Assembly (NCBI RefSeq): GCF_900091475.1 | Contig: NZ_FMIB01000002.1 | Coordinates: 868,001 to 932,000 of the forward strand | DNA: 64,000 bases | Origin: Micromonospora chersina | GTDB taxonomy: Bacteria > Actinomycetota > Actinomycetes > Mycobacteriales > Micromonosporaceae | Direction of reading: 5' to 3' | Part shown: in pieces, positions 40,404 to 49,380 of the stretch | Numbering within the stretch: the stretch's first letter is position 1 | Layout: every line of letters starts with the position of its first letter | Notes under the pieces: model-generated | What the model saw: the letters and a program-made list of their open reading frames with translations, nothing else | What the model was told of the DNA's origin: nothing | Database searches by the model: none | Translations under genes and position numbers: made by a program

Positions 40404-41423
40404 ATGCAGTACCGCAGCTTGGGCCGCACGGGTGTGCAGGTCAGCACCCTCGTACTCGGCGCGATGAATTTCGGCAGGATCGGCAACACCACCCAGGAGG
40501 AAGCCACCGCCATCGTCGACGCGGCGCTCGACGCGGGGATCAACCTCATCGACACCGCCGACGTCTACAGCGGCGGCCAGTCCGAGGAGATGGTCGGCAG
40601 GGCCATCGCCGGCCGCCGGGACGACGTCGTGCTGGCCACCAAGGCGACCCTGCCGATGGGCGACGAGCGCAACCGTCGGGGTGGTTCGCGCCGCTGGCTG
40701 GTCACCGCGCTGGACAACAGCCTGCGCCGCCTCGGCGTCGACCACGTCGACCTCTACCAGATGCACCGGTGGGACCCGACGACCAGCGACGAGGAGACGC
40801 TGTCGGCGCTGACGGACCTGCAACGCGCGGGAAAGATCCGCTATTTCGGCTCCTCGACCTTCCCGGCCTACCGCGTCGTCCAGGCCCAGTGGACGGCCCG
40901 GGAGCGGCACCTGAGCCGTTACGTGACCGAGCAGCCGAGCTACTCGATCCTGCAACGCGGCATCGAGACCCACGTGCTGCCGGTGACGCAGGAGTACGGC
41001 ATGGGCGTGCTCGCCTGGAGCCCGCTGGCCTCGGGCTGGCTGTCCGGCGCGATCCGTGCCGGACGGGAGATCACCACCAACCGATCGGGCTTCATGCGGC
41101 AGCGCTACGACATCAGCGTTGCCGCCAACCGGGCCAAACTGGAGGCCGTGGAGCGACTGGCCACGGTGGCCGACGAGGCCGGGCTCAGCCTGATCCAGCT
41201 CGCGCTCGGATTCGTCACCGCGCACCCGGGCGTCACCAGCGCGATCATCGGCCCCCGCACGGCGGACCACCTTCGCTCCCAGCTCGCCGCCGCGGACACC
41301 GTACTCTCCACCGACGTGCTGGACGCGATCGACGCGATCGTGGCGCCCGGCGTCGACCTCGCCCCCGACGAGAAGCACGACACCCCGCCCGCCCTGCTCG
41401 ACCCGGCGCTGCGCCGCCGCTGA
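40404..41423 (+). CDS. Aldo/keto reductase
   Basis: This 339-aa NADPH-dependent oxidoreductase reduces carbonyl groups. The tetrad is D50, Y55, K80 and H121 (DTADVY, LATKA, QMHRWD). The C-terminal cofactor-binding region (SAIIGPRTADHL) is clear. GGAGG is about seven bases before the ATG. The adjacent TetR and operators imply induction by a reactive carbonyl or other toxic compound. Confidence 0.9.
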   Translation: MQYRSLGRTGVQVSTLVLGAMNFGRIGNTTQEEATAIVDAALDAGINLIDTADVYSGGQSEEMVGRAIAGRRDDVVLATKATLPMGDERNRRGGSRRWLVTALDNSLRRLGVDHVDLYQMHRWDPTTSDEETLSALTDLQRAGKIRYFGSSTFPAYRVVQAQWTARERHLSRYVTEQPSYSILQRGIETHVLPVTQEYGMGVLAWSPLASGWLSGAIRAGREITTNRSGFMRQRYDISVAANRAKLEAVERLATVADEAGLSLIQLALGFVTAHPGVTSAIIGPRTADHLRSQLAAADTVLSTDVLDAIDAIVAPGVDLAPDEKHDTPPALLDPALRRR

Positions 41424-41487
41424 TCCGCCGGCACCATCACGGACGTACGACATCGCACGGAGGCCCACCGCCGCGGAGCGTGCGCGG

Positions 41488-42486
41488 TCACGCGGGGTCC
41501 GGAGCCGCCACACCGTCGTGACGGCCCTGGTGGTCCGGCCCCGCGGTGGCGGCCTGGAACAGCGCGGCGGTCGACCTGAGGTGGGCGGCCAGCTCGGGCG
41601 GACCGCCCACCTCGAACGGCAGCCCGATCGACGCCAACCGGAGCGCATGCCATTCCAGGGTGTCCGGCGGCGCGAGCCACCGGCAGGTGCCGCCGGGCTG
41701 TTCGGTCAGCGTGCCCGGCGGCGGCCCGCCGAGGCGGTCCACCACCTGGGCGGCCGGCGCGTGGATCACGACGTCGGCCGCGTACGTCGGCGCCATCTGC
41801 ATGGTCCGGCGGGCGACGAAGGCGGCGACGTCCCCGCCGGGCACGTCCCTCGTGACCGCCCGGGCCCCGGTGGCGGCGGGATTCGTCACCCGGTCCAGCC
41901 GGAAGGTCCGCCAGTCGTCGCGGTCCAGGTCGAAGGCGAGCAGGTACCAGCGCCGCCCGGCCGTCACCAGGGCACGCGGCTCCACGTGCCGGCCCTCGTC
42001 ACGGTAACGGAACCGCAGCCGCTCGTGGTTGGCGACCGTCGCGGCGGTGACGACAAGCGTGTCGGGGTCCACCGGCTCCCCGGCCAGGGAGAACGGGTGG
42101 GCCACGGTGGAGGACGACAAGGTGTCGACCCGGCGCCGCAGCCGGGCCGGCAGGACCTGAAGCAGCTTGCCCAACGCCCGCACCGCCGCCTCGTCCACCC
42201 CGGCCACCGGCTGCGCCGCGGCGGTACGCAGCCCGATGGCCACGGCGACCGCCTCGTCGTCCTCCAGCAGCAGCGGCGGCATGGCCGCGCCTGCGGTCAG
42301 CTGGTAGCCGCCCAGGCCGCCCTGCTCCGCACGCACCGGATAGCCCAGCTCCCGTAGTCGGTCGATGTCGCGCCGCACGGTCCGGCCGGACACCCCGAGC
42401 CGCTGCGCCAGCTCGCTACCCGGCCACAACCGAGGGGTCTGCAACAGCGACAGCAGGGACAGCAGTCGGGCACGCGCGTCGGACAT
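41488..42486 (-). CDS. YafY-type WYL-domain transcriptional regulator
   Basis: This 332-aa regulator has a DeoR-type N-terminal helix-turn-helix (LAQRLGVSGRTVRRDIDRLRE, about 28-50) and a WYL domain (about 135-225, with WYLLAFDLDRDDWRTFRLDRV), which senses a ligand, plus a WCX-type C-terminus. ATG 42486 is favoured over 42495. It faces a VOC gene across a direct-repeat region and probably controls it. Confidence 0.87.
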   Translation of the reverse strand: MSDARARLLSLLSLLQTPRLWPGSELAQRLGVSGRTVRRDIDRLRELGYPVRAEQGGLGGYQLTAGAAMPPLLLEDDEAVAVAIGLRTAAAQPVAGVDEAAVRALGKLLQVLPARLRRRVDTLSSSTVAHPFSLAGEPVDPDTLVVTAATVANHERLRFRYRDEGRHVEPRALVTAGRRWYLLAFDLDRDDWRTFRLDRVTNPAATGARAVTRDVPGGDVAAFVARRTMQMAPTYAADVVIHAPAAQVVDRLGGPPPGTLTEQPGGTCRWLAPPDTLEWHALRLASIGLPFEVGGPPELAAHLRSTAALFQAATAGPDHQGRHDGVAAPDPA

Positions 42487-42518
42487 GACCGCCATTCTGG
42501 CGCTCGGTTAGGACGGGA

Positions 42519-42538
42519 CCTGACCTATACCTGACCTA
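42519..42538. promoter_or_regulatory. Direct repeat, candidate WYL-regulator site
   Basis: CCTGACCTA occurs twice 11 bases apart (42519-42527 and 42530-42538), one helical turn, in the 91-base divergent gap between the WYL regulator and the VOC gene. Likely recognised by the regulator on one face of DNA. Confidence 0.55.
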
Positions 42539-42577
42539 GCGTGGCCGCAGTTCGTCACGACACGAGGGAGATTCGCC

Positions 42578-43096
42578 ATGAACAGCACCGCGCCCGCCGG
42601 GTACACGAACGTCGCGCCGTGGATCGTCACGCCGGACACCGGGCAACTGCTGGACTTCGTCACCACGGTGTTCGACGGGGTCGAGCTCGGTCGGGTACGG
42701 CTGGAGGACGGGACCATCGGCCACGCCGAGATCCGCGTCGGCGACACGATCCTGCTGGCGTTCGACAGGCGACCGGACTGGCCGGCCATGCCGTCGCTGC
42801 TGCGTGTCTTCGTCCCGGACGCCGATGCGGCGACCGAGCGCGCGGTCGCCGCGGGAGCCCGCGTGGTCACCGCACCGGCCACCCACGCCTTCGGTCAACG
42901 GGGCGGCCGGGTGCGCGACCCGTTCGGCAACGTCTGGTGGATCAGCGCTGTGGTCGAGGACGTCGCACCCGAGGTGGGCATGCGGCGGCTCGCCGAACCG
43001 CGGTACGCCGAGGCGATGCGCGACGCGCAGGAGACGCTGGACCGGGAGCTGAGCGGCCGCACCGACAGCGTCGTCAGCCGACCCCTGATCGGCTGA
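42578..43096 (+). CDS. VOC-family (glyoxalase/PhnB-like) protein
   Basis: This 172-aa protein has a single VOC module with the family strand GGRVRDPFGNVWWIS and one conserved acidic residue pattern. The function is unknown: lyase, dioxygenase or binding protein. GGGAG precedes the ATG by about seven bases. The divergent WYL regulator is its likely controller. Confidence 0.85.
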   Translation: MNSTAPAGYTNVAPWIVTPDTGQLLDFVTTVFDGVELGRVRLEDGTIGHAEIRVGDTILLAFDRRPDWPAMPSLLRVFVPDADAATERAVAAGARVVTAPATHAFGQRGGRVRDPFGNVWWISAVVEDVAPEVGMRRLAEPRYAEAMRDAQETLDRELSGRTDSVVSRPLIG

Positions 43097-43118
43097 CCCG
43101 GGGTGGGGGTGCCGGGAG

Positions 43119-43421
43119 CTATTTGAGCTTGCGGGTCGACCGGGCCACGATGCCGTCGTACTCGGGATGCTTCTCCAGCCAGCCACTCAGGAAGGGGCAG
43201 ATCGGCACCACGGTCCGGCGGTTCGCCCGCGCGTGGTCCATCACCGCGCGGGCCAGCGTCGACCCGACGCCGCGTCCCTCGAATTCCGGGGCGACCTCGG
43301 TGTGGGTGTAGGCGATGATGGTGCCGGTCAGCTGGTACGTCACCACGCCGGCCGTGGCGCCCGCCTCGTCCCGCGCCTCGAACCGCTCCCGCTCCGGCAC
43401 GTCCACCACCGTGAAACCCAT
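43119..43421 (-). CDS. Small GNAT-fold protein (NATD1-like)
   Basis: This 100-aa protein matches the short GCN5-related N-acetyltransferase-like family (EFEGRGVGSTLARAVMDHARA acetyl-CoA loop; LSGWLEKHPEY). ATG 43421 is chosen because the upstream start adds a non-conserved segment. It is the last gene of a three-gene run with ChaB- and holin-like proteins. Confidence 0.82.
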   Translation of the reverse strand: MGFTVVDVPERERFEARDEAGATAGVVTYQLTGTIIAYTHTEVAPEFEGRGVGSTLARAVMDHARANRRTVVPICPFLSGWLEKHPEYDGIVARSTRKLK

Positions 43422-43453
43422 TCGCCCATCCAACCATGCCCCGCGCTCGGCGT

Positions 43454-43888
43454 TCACCTCCGCCGGGCGCGGGCGGTGGCCCGGGCGTTGGCCTTCTCGA
43501 TGGCGCGGACCAGCTCGTCCCGGTCCAGGTTCTGCGGGTCGGCGACGCCCACCCGCCGGGCCACGTCCACGAGGTGCCCCGTGCTGGCGTTGGCGTCGAC
43601 CCCCTGGGCTGTCGGGCGGCTCCGGTCGCGCGAGGCCGGGGTGCCCAGGGCCGCCTGCGGATCCGACGGCCCCGGGTGCTCCTTGGGCTCCCAGTGGTCG
43701 CCGACCTTCTCGTGGGTGTGCTTCAACGACGCGAACGCCGTGCGATGCGCCCGCTCCCCGTCGCCGTAGGTCTCCTCCGCCGACTCCAGCGTCTTCTTGT
43801 ACGTGCGGACCGCCTTGTCGTCGGAGCGCGCGACGGTCGACGGCACGTCGTCGCGCATCTGCTCGGCCTGCTCGTGCTTGTCCGGCAT
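43454..43888 (-). CDS. ChaB-family protein with C-terminal Rho-N-like helix
   Basis: This 144-aa protein is highly charged. An N-terminal ChaB-like domain (about 10-60: DDVPSTVARSDDKAVRTYKK) is followed by a flexible linker and a small SAP/Rho-N-type helical element (VDVARRVGVADPQNLDRDELVRAIEKA). ChaB relatives are linked to stress and phage-like vesicles in some actinobacteria. The start has GGAAGGG. Confidence 0.8.
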   Translation of the reverse strand: MPDKHEQAEQMRDDVPSTVARSDDKAVRTYKKTLESAEETYGDGERAHRTAFASLKHTHEKVGDHWEPKEHPGPSDPQAALGTPASRDRSRPTAQGVDANASTGHLVDVARRVGVADPQNLDRDELVRAIEKANARATARARRR

Positions 43889-43912
43889 GAGATCCCTTCC
43901 GTCCGGTCCCCG

Positions 43913-44356
43913 TTACCGGCCCAGCTCGTCACGGGCGGCGTCGGTGCCGGCCGGGACGACCCGGGAGGCGGTCGCCGACACCATGTCCCGCACCTCGTCG
44001 GCGAGTCGGGCTGAGCTGCCCCCTGCCGCGCGCAACTGCTCCAGCCCCATCCCGCCGAGGACCACCGCGGTGGCCAGGTAACCGGCGGTGAGGCCGGCGG
44101 CGGCCAGCCGGCGAGGCAGGAACGCCTCCAGCAGGCGCAGGACCGTGGTGGAGGCCGCGCCGGCGCCCAGAACCAGGCAGCCGCCGGCGGCGGCCAGCAG
44201 CACGATCCCCAGCCCGGCCGGGCGAGCCGCCTCGGTGAGTTGCCCACGGACGGCACGAACCTCCTCGCGGACGACGTCCGCGACGTCCTGCGCCAGACGG
44301 TCCGTCGGGCTGCCGATGTGCCCGTTGCGGCCCGGACGCCCGATCGCGTCGCTCAT
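43913..44356 (-). CDS. Phage-holin-like (holin-X) membrane protein
   Basis: This 147-aa protein has a charged helical N-terminus, two membrane helices (about 50-70 and 85-103) and a polar tail. It matches the actinobacterial holin-superfamily-III/holin-X type, a housekeeping membrane protein family. No other phage genes are near. GGGGAGG is five bases before the ATG. It is 24 bases upstream of the ChaB gene. Confidence 0.78.
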   Translation of the reverse strand: MSDAIGRPGRNGHIGSPTDRLAQDVADVVREEVRAVRGQLTEAARPAGLGIVLLAAAGGCLVLGAGAASTTVLRLLEAFLPRRLAAAGLTAGYLATAVVLGGMGLEQLRAAGGSSARLADEVRDMVSATASRVVPAGTDAARDELGR

Positions 44357-44473
44357 GCGCGCCTCCCCTGACCTGGTTGCGGGCCCTGCGGGTACCCGGG
44401 TGGCCGGGCAACACACCGCGGGAGTCGCGTTTCCTCGGTCGTCAGGCGGGCGTGCGCGGGTGAGCGGGGCCGG

Positions 44474-45304
44474 TCAGCGCAGTCCGGCGAACAGGTCGTC
44501 CTCGGGCGTCGGCGCGTCGGTGGTGTCGCGGACCCGGACGAAGGTCTCGACGCCCATGAGTTCGGTGAACCGGTCCTGACCCAGCTGCAGGAAGAAGATG
44601 TTCTCGGCCTGGCTGGCGTGCGCCGCCAGGGATTCGAACTTCTGCCCGCCGTAGCCGCTCGTGTCCACCCAGGTGGTGATCTCCTCGTCGGGCAGGCCGA
44701 GCTGCGGCATCTCCTCCGACGGCCCGTCCGGCTCGGGAAACTCGACGCCGATCTCCTTCATGACGCGGCCGAACTCCTCGAACGCGCTGCGCGGGACGGT
44801 CGTCCAGTAGACCTTCGCGGGGATGCCCGTCCGCTCGACGGCGGCCATGGTGATGCGGTGCGCCTGGATGTGGTCCGGGTGGCCGTAGAAGCCGTTCTCG
44901 TCGTAGGTGACCACGACGTCGGGCCGGTAGCGCCGGATCAGCTCGGCCAGCCGCTCGGCGGCCTCCGCCACGGGCGTGTTCCAGAACGCGCCGGGCAGGT
45001 CGTTTGTCGCCCAGCCCATCATCCCGGAGTCGGCGTAGCCGAGCGTCTCCACGTGGGTGACCTTCAACGCCTCGCAGCTGGCCGTCAACTCGGCCGCGCG
45101 CATCGCCACCACGGCCTCCGGGTCGTGCCCCGGGTCACCCGGCTTCACCCCGCCGGGCCCGTCGCCACACCGCCCGTCCGTGCACGTCACCAGCACCGTC
45201 GTGATGCCCTCCGCCGCGTACCTGGCGAGGACGCCACCGGTGCTCGTCGCCTCGTCGTCGGGGTGCGCGTGCACCGCCATCAGGGTCAGAGATCGCTCAG
45301 CCAC
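44474..45304 (-). CDS. PIG-L (LmbE) family deacetylase, MshB/Mca-like
   Basis: This 276-aa zinc amidase has the AHPDDE motif (H14, D17) and GHPDHIQAH (H145), the metal ligands of the family. It resembles mycothiol enzymes MshB and Mca in the HAHPDDE opening but lacks the specific extra motifs of either, so the exact substrate (mycothiol conjugate, GlcNAc-Ins or another) is open. GTG start with TATGGT six bases upstream, so probably leaderless. Confidence 0.85.
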   Translation of the reverse strand: MAERSLTLMAVHAHPDDEATSTGGVLARYAAEGITTVLVTCTDGRCGDGPGGVKPGDPGHDPEAVVAMRAAELTASCEALKVTHVETLGYADSGMMGWATNDLPGAFWNTPVAEAAERLAELIRRYRPDVVVTYDENGFYGHPDHIQAHRITMAAVERTGIPAKVYWTTVPRSAFEEFGRVMKEIGVEFPEPDGPSEEMPQLGLPDEEITTWVDTSGYGGQKFESLAAHASQAENIFFLQLGQDRFTELMGVETFVRVRDTTDAPTPEDDLFAGLR

Positions 45305-45310
45305 CCCATC

Positions 45311-45316
45311 ACCATA
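45311..45316 (-). promoter_or_regulatory. -10 box of the PIG-L deacetylase gene, predicted leaderless
   Basis: Minus-strand TATGGT ends six bases before the GTG start, so the mRNA would begin near the start codon. No consensus -35 is visible. Confidence 0.45.
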
Positions 45317-45377
45317 CGAGAGACGACCGACGCACTAGCATTGCCGCGGTTCGCGACGGCTGCTGAAACGAGGCGAG

Positions 45378-46091
45378 ATGCGTTGGCTCCGGCAGTTGCT
45401 GGGTGGCAGGCGGGTCCAGCTCGATCCGGCGCGGCAGCAGGCGCTGCTGCGCGACGTCCAGCACCGGTACGGCGCCCGGGCCCAGATCCGGTTTCCCGAC
45501 CAGGTCGAGGCGGTCAGCCGGCTGCTCGCCGACGACGACGGCCTGGTGGTGGCGGCCCGGATAGTGAGTGAGGCCGCCGAGGAGGCCCACGCCGACCTGC
45601 GGGCCCAGGCCCACGACGTGTACCGGCGGACGGGCCGGCGGCTCCTGGTGCACCGCGGCAACTACCGGCCGCTGTGGAAGGAGGCCGGCCCCATGCTGCG
45701 CTGGCCCCTGTTCGCGCTGCCGAGCGGCTTCCACCCGTACGCCCAGGTGGCCGCCGCCGTCGCGGTGGTCGGCGGCGGGGCGCCCCGGCTCGACCGGGTG
45801 ACCGACCCGAACCCGCTGGTGACCCGCGTGTTCGAGCTGCTCGACCTCACCACCGCCGGCTGGGAGTTCGGTCGGGTGCGGGTGGACACCGACGCGGCCG
45901 CGCTGGCCGATCGTCTGATCTCGACCGCCGGGCAGGTCCTCGCGGCCATGGACGACCCGCCCCGGCTGCCGCCGGCGGTCCGCGAGCTGATGCGCCGCAA
46001 CAACACCCTGGACGTGTACGACCCGGCGAGCCCCCGGGTGGTCGGCCGGATCAATCCGGGCGCAAGGATGCGCGAGACCCTCCTGGCCTGA
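45378..46091 (+). CDS. Hypothetical protein, 237 aa
   Basis: A soluble protein with no recognised domain. It begins with a basic helix (RWLRQLLGGRRVQLD), then repeated hydrophobic helices (LPSGFHPYAQVAAAVAVVGGG). A -10-like TAGCAT at 45336-45341 precedes it. The gene is divergent from the deacetylase; a role in the same pathway is not supported by sequence. Confidence 0.65.
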   Translation: MRWLRQLLGGRRVQLDPARQQALLRDVQHRYGARAQIRFPDQVEAVSRLLADDDGLVVAARIVSEAAEEAHADLRAQAHDVYRRTGRRLLVHRGNYRPLWKEAGPMLRWPLFALPSGFHPYAQVAAAVAVVGGGAPRLDRVTDPNPLVTRVFELLDLTTAGWEFGRVRVDTDAAALADRLISTAGQVLAAMDDPPRLPPAVRELMRRNNTLDVYDPASPRVVGRINPGARMRETLLA

Positions 46092-46176
46092 GGCCGCCGC
46101 GAGAGGCCGTCGTCATCCGCGTGGGTGGTCGTACCTGGGCAGGAGGAGCGCTGAACTGTCGGAGGGGCCGCGTACC

Positions 46177-46611
46177 GTGCGCCGCGTGACCGATCGTGGC
46201 GACGTCCCACCCGAGATCCTCGGTGAGCTCCGGCCCGCCTGCCTCGGCCTGCCGGAAGCCTACGAGGAGCCGGCCTGGGTGGGCACCCGGTGGCGGATCC
46301 GCAAGCGGACCTTCGCCCACGTGCTCACCGTCGACCCCGACCACCAGGCCGCCTACGCCCGGGCCGTCGCCAGCGACGAGCCCATCTGCGTGCTGACCTT
46401 CCGGTCCCCCGGCGACGAGATCGCCGGGCTGCTCGCCGGCGGCCACCCGTTCTACAAGGCCGACTGGGGCACCGACGTCGTCGTCATGGTGCTCGACGAC
46501 GGGGTCGACTGGGCCGAGGTCGGCGAACTGCTCACCGAGAGCTACCGCGTCCTGGCCCCGAAGAAGCTGGCCGCGCTTGTCGACCGGCCGGCCGGGCCGC
46601 CGCCGCGCTGA
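46177..46611 (+). CDS. MmcQ/YjbR-family DNA-binding-like protein
   Basis: This 144-aa protein has the YjbR fold ([51 protein letters not shown]). The family is often annotated as DNA-binding, but function is unproven. Start GTG 46177; GTG 46189 is equally possible. It is 52 bases upstream of the transhydrogenase gene. Confidence 0.8.
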   Translation: MRRVTDRGDVPPEILGELRPACLGLPEAYEEPAWVGTRWRIRKRTFAHVLTVDPDHQAAYARAVASDEPICVLTFRSPGDEIAGLLAGGHPFYKADWGTDVVVMVLDDGVDWAEVGELLTESYRVLAPKKLAALVDRPAGPPPR

Positions 46612-46663
46612 CGCCCCGGATCGCCTCTGGCGCGCGCCGGGACATGCTGCCACGCTGACGGGT

Positions 46664-48067
46664 GTGTACGACTACGACCTGCTGGTGCTGGGCTCCGGAC
46701 CGAGCGGTCAGAAGGCCGCGATCGCCGCGGCCAAGCTCGGCCGGCGGGTCGGCATCGTGGACCGCCGCGACATGATCGGTGGGGTGTGCATCAACACCGG
46801 CACCGTCCCCTCCAAGACACTGCGCGAGGCCGTCCTCTACCTGACCGGCCTGAGCCAGCGGGACCTCTACGGCAGCAGCTACCGGGTCAAGGAGGAGATC
46901 ACGGTCAGCGACCTGGCCGCCCGCACCCAGCACGTGATCAGCCGGCAGACGGACGTCATCCGCAACCAGCTGGCCCGCAACCGGGTCGCGATGATCACCG
47001 GCACCGGGCGGTTCGCCGACGCGCACTCGGTCTGGGTCGACGGCGGCTCCGGCCGCGAGTCCCGGGTCACCTTCGACAAGATCGTCATCGCCGCCGGCAC
47101 CCGGCCCGCCCGCCCGGACAGCGTCGACTTCGACGACCGGACCATCGTGGACTCCGACGGCGTCATCAACCTCCAGGCCGTCCCCCGCAGCATGGTCGTG
47201 GTGGGCGCCGGCGTGATCGGCATGGAGTACGCGTCCCTGTTCGCCGCCCTCGGCACCAAGGTGACAGTGGTCGAACGCCGCGACCGGATGCTCGACTTCT
47301 GCGACGAGGAGATCGTCGAGTCGCTCAAGTACCACCTGCGGGACCTGTCGGTAACCTTCCGTTTCGGCGAGGAGGTCGCCGCCGTGGAGAAGCACCGGAC
47401 CGCCGCCCTGTGCATCCTGAAGAGTGGCAAGAGGATCGTCGCCGACACGGTGATGTACTCCGCCGGCCGGCAGGGCCAGACCGACGACCTGGCCCTGGAC
47501 GCGGCCGGCCTGGCGGCGGACCACCGGGGCCGGATCCAGGTCGACGGGACCTACCGCACCGCTGTCGACAACATCTACGCCGTCGGCGACGTGATCGGCT
47601 TCCCGGCGCTGGCGTCCACCTCGATGGAGCAGGGCCGGCTGGCCGCGCAGCACGCCTGCGGCGAGCCGGTCCGCGCGATGCCCGAGTTGCAGCCGATCGG
47701 CATCTACACGATCCCGGAGATCAGCTTCGTCGGGAAGACCGAGGAGGAGCTGACCGACAGCTCGACCCCCTTCGAGGTGGGCATCGCCCGCTACCGCGAG
47801 CTGGCCCGGGGCCAGATCGTGGGTGACTCGTACGGCATGTTGAAGTTGCTCGTCTCGCCGGACGACGGGCGGCTGCTCGGCGTGCACGTGTTCGGGACCG
47901 GCGCCACCGAGATCGTCCACGTGGGGCAGGCGGTGATGGGCTGCGGCGGCACCGTCGACTACCTGGTGGACGCGGTGTTCAACTATCCGACGCTGGCCGA
48001 GGCGTACAAGGTGGCCGCCCTGGACGCCGCCAACAAGATCCGCAACATCACCCGGATCGACGGCTGA
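46664..48067 (+). CDS. sthA: Soluble pyridine nucleotide transhydrogenase
   Basis: This 467-aa FAD flavoprotein balances NADPH and NADH. FAD motif GSGPSG at 10-15. The disulfide-reductase site is altered: C42INTGT47VPSK has only one Cys, with Thr in place of the second, as in SthA rather than lipoamide dehydrogenase. Second Rossmann motif [14 protein letters not shown]-terminal dimer domain complete. Length matches E. coli SthA (466 aa). GTG start. Probably co-transcribed with the methyltransferase 5 bases downstream. Confidence 0.9.
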   Translation: MYDYDLLVLGSGPSGQKAAIAAAKLGRRVGIVDRRDMIGGVCINTGTVPSKTLREAVLYLTGLSQRDLYGSSYRVKEEITVSDLAARTQHVISRQTDVIRNQLARNRVAMITGTGRFADAHSVWVDGGSGRESRVTFDKIVIAAGTRPARPDSVDFDDRTIVDSDGVINLQAVPRSMVVVGAGVIGMEYASLFAALGTKVTVVERRDRMLDFCDEEIVESLKYHLRDLSVTFRFGEEVAAVEKHRTAALCILKSGKRIVADTVMYSAGRQGQTDDLALDAAGLAADHRGRIQVDGTYRTAVDNIYAVGDVIGFPALASTSMEQGRLAAQHACGEPVRAMPELQPIGIYTIPEISFVGKTEEELTDSSTPFEVGIARYRELARGQIVGDSYGMLKLLVSPDDGRLLGVHVFGTGATEIVHVGQAVMGCGGTVDYLVDAVFNYPTLAEAYKVAALDAANKIRNITRIDG

Positions 48068-48072
48068 CGGCG

Positions 48073-48945
48073 ATGTCGGGAGCTCCGCGGGCGAGCCGCA
48101 CCGCCGTGCTGGTGTGCCAGGGTCGCGCCGCCGCGCATGCCCTGATCGCGCCCGGCCGCTTCGCGGATCCCACCGCCCTGGCCCTGCTGCGTCCGGACGA
48201 GCGGGAGGCCGTCCAGTGGGTACGCGACGGTGTGCCACCGCGGGCGTGGCGGCAGCGGGTCGACTACGAGACGGTACGCGCCGCCGCCGTACTCATGGCG
48301 CCCCGGACGATCGCCATCGACGACGCGATCCGCGCGCACCCGTCCCCGCAGGTGGTGATTCTCGGCGGCGGGCTGGACGGCCGCGCCTGGCGGATGCCGG
48401 AACTCGCGGGGGTGGCCGTCTTCGAGGTCGACCAGCCGGCCACCCAGCAGGACAAGCGCGAGCGCGCCGCGGGCCTGTCCGGCACGCCGCCCCGGTACGT
48501 GCCGGTGGACTTCGGCCGTGACCGGCTGGCCGCGACGCTGGCGGACCACGGGCACCGCGCCGACCTCGCCACGACCTGGGTCTGGGAGGGCGTCGTGCCG
48601 TACCTGACCCGGGCGGCGGTGGCCGCCACGGTCGCGGACGTCGCGGCCTGCTCCGCGCCGGGCAGCCGCCTGGTCGTCAACTTCCAGAGCCCCGCCACCT
48701 CGACGGCGCTGGGCCGCGTCGTGGCCCGGCTGCTGACGGCGTCCACCGGCCGGTCGAGCGTCTGGGCGAACGAGCCGTGGCGCTCGACCTGGACCTCCGG
48801 CGCCATGACCGCCCTGCTCACCCGCCACGGCTGGACCGTGACCCGCGACGAGGACCTGCTCGACACGGCGCGGGCCCTGGCTCTCCCGGTCCGTCGCGGC
48901 ACGTCGCTGCGTCACAGCCGGGTGCTGGTCGCCGACCGCCTCTGA
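48073..48945 (+). CDS. SAM-dependent methyltransferase, LCMT/TIGR00027-like
   Basis: This 290-aa enzyme belongs to the leucine-carboxyl-methyltransferase-like family: VVILGGGLDGRAWRM (SAM motif), VFEVDQPATQQDKR and WEGVVPYL are family signatures. In actinobacteria these carry out O-methylations in secondary or lipid metabolism. Follows sthA by five bases, so likely co-transcribed. Acceptor unknown. Confidence 0.86.
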   Translation: MSGAPRASRTAVLVCQGRAAAHALIAPGRFADPTALALLRPDEREAVQWVRDGVPPRAWRQRVDYETVRAAAVLMAPRTIAIDDAIRAHPSPQVVILGGGLDGRAWRMPELAGVAVFEVDQPATQQDKRERAAGLSGTPPRYVPVDFGRDRLAATLADHGHRADLATTWVWEGVVPYLTRAAVAATVADVAACSAPGSRLVVNFQSPATSTALGRVVARLLTASTGRSSVWANEPWRSTWTSGAMTALLTRHGWTVTRDEDLLDTARALALPVRRGTSLRHSRVLVADRL

Positions 48946-49005
48946 CCGCCGGCGACGGTCCGCCACCGCCACCACCTGTAGATCCCCTCCCCGCCCTCGC
49001 CATCG

Positions 49006-49035
49006 TTGACATGTGACCATCTGGTCACCTATTCT
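49006..49035 (+). promoter_or_regulatory. ArsR-type promoter with operator in the spacer
   Basis: -35 TTGACA (49006-49011), 18-base spacer, -10 TATTCT (49030-49035), then six bases to the GTG. The spacer contains GTGACCA-TC-TGGTCAC (49013-49028), a perfect 7-2-7 inverted repeat. A dimeric repressor bound there would block RNA polymerase directly. Predicts a leaderless mRNA. Confidence 0.8.
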
Positions 49036-49041
49036 GGTCTC

Positions 49042-49380
49042 GTGAGCGACGATGACGATCTGGTGTTCAAGGCGCTCGCCGATCCGACCCGACGCGCCCT
49101 GCTCGACCGGCTCTTCGTCCGCGACGGCCAGACGTTGACGGAGCTGGAGTCCGAGCTGGCGATGACCCGTTTCGGTGTCATGAAGCACCTGCGCCTGCTG
49201 GAGGACGCCGGTCTCGTGGTCACCAGGCGGCAGGGCCGGGAGAAGCTGCACTTCCTCAACCCGGTGCCGATCCGGTCGATCCACGATCGGTGGATCGACA
49301 AGTACACCGAGCACCACACCGCGACACTGCTGGACCTCAAGGCGGAACTCGAACGCGACGACCCGAAGGAGAAGTCATGA
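49042..49380 (+). CDS. ArsR-family winged-helix regulator
   Basis: This 112-aa regulator has the ArsR winged helix (FKALADPTRRALLDRLFVRDG...TELESELAMTRFGVMKHLRLLEDAGLV). It lacks the metal-binding Cys of classical ArsR, as in the group paired with SRPBCC proteins. GTG 49042 follows a consensus promoter and operator, so it is probably autoregulated. Its stop overlaps the next start (ATGA). Confidence 0.9.
   Translation: MSDDDDLVFKALADPTRRALLDRLFVRDGQTLTELESELAMTRFGVMKHLRLLEDAGLVVTRRQGREKLHFLNPVPIRSIHDRWIDKYTEHHTATLLDLKAELERDDPKEKS

Noticed and set aside
43454..44356. ChaB- and holin-like genes as a prophage remnant
   Set aside because: No capsid, integrase, portal or attachment site nearby; both families are common chromosomal genes in actinobacteria.
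49013..49028. Crp site in front of the ArsR gene
   Set aside because: The half-sites are GTGACCA-TC-TGGTCAC, so TGTGA and TCAC are eight bases apart, not six. The position in the promoter spacer fits an ArsR operator better.
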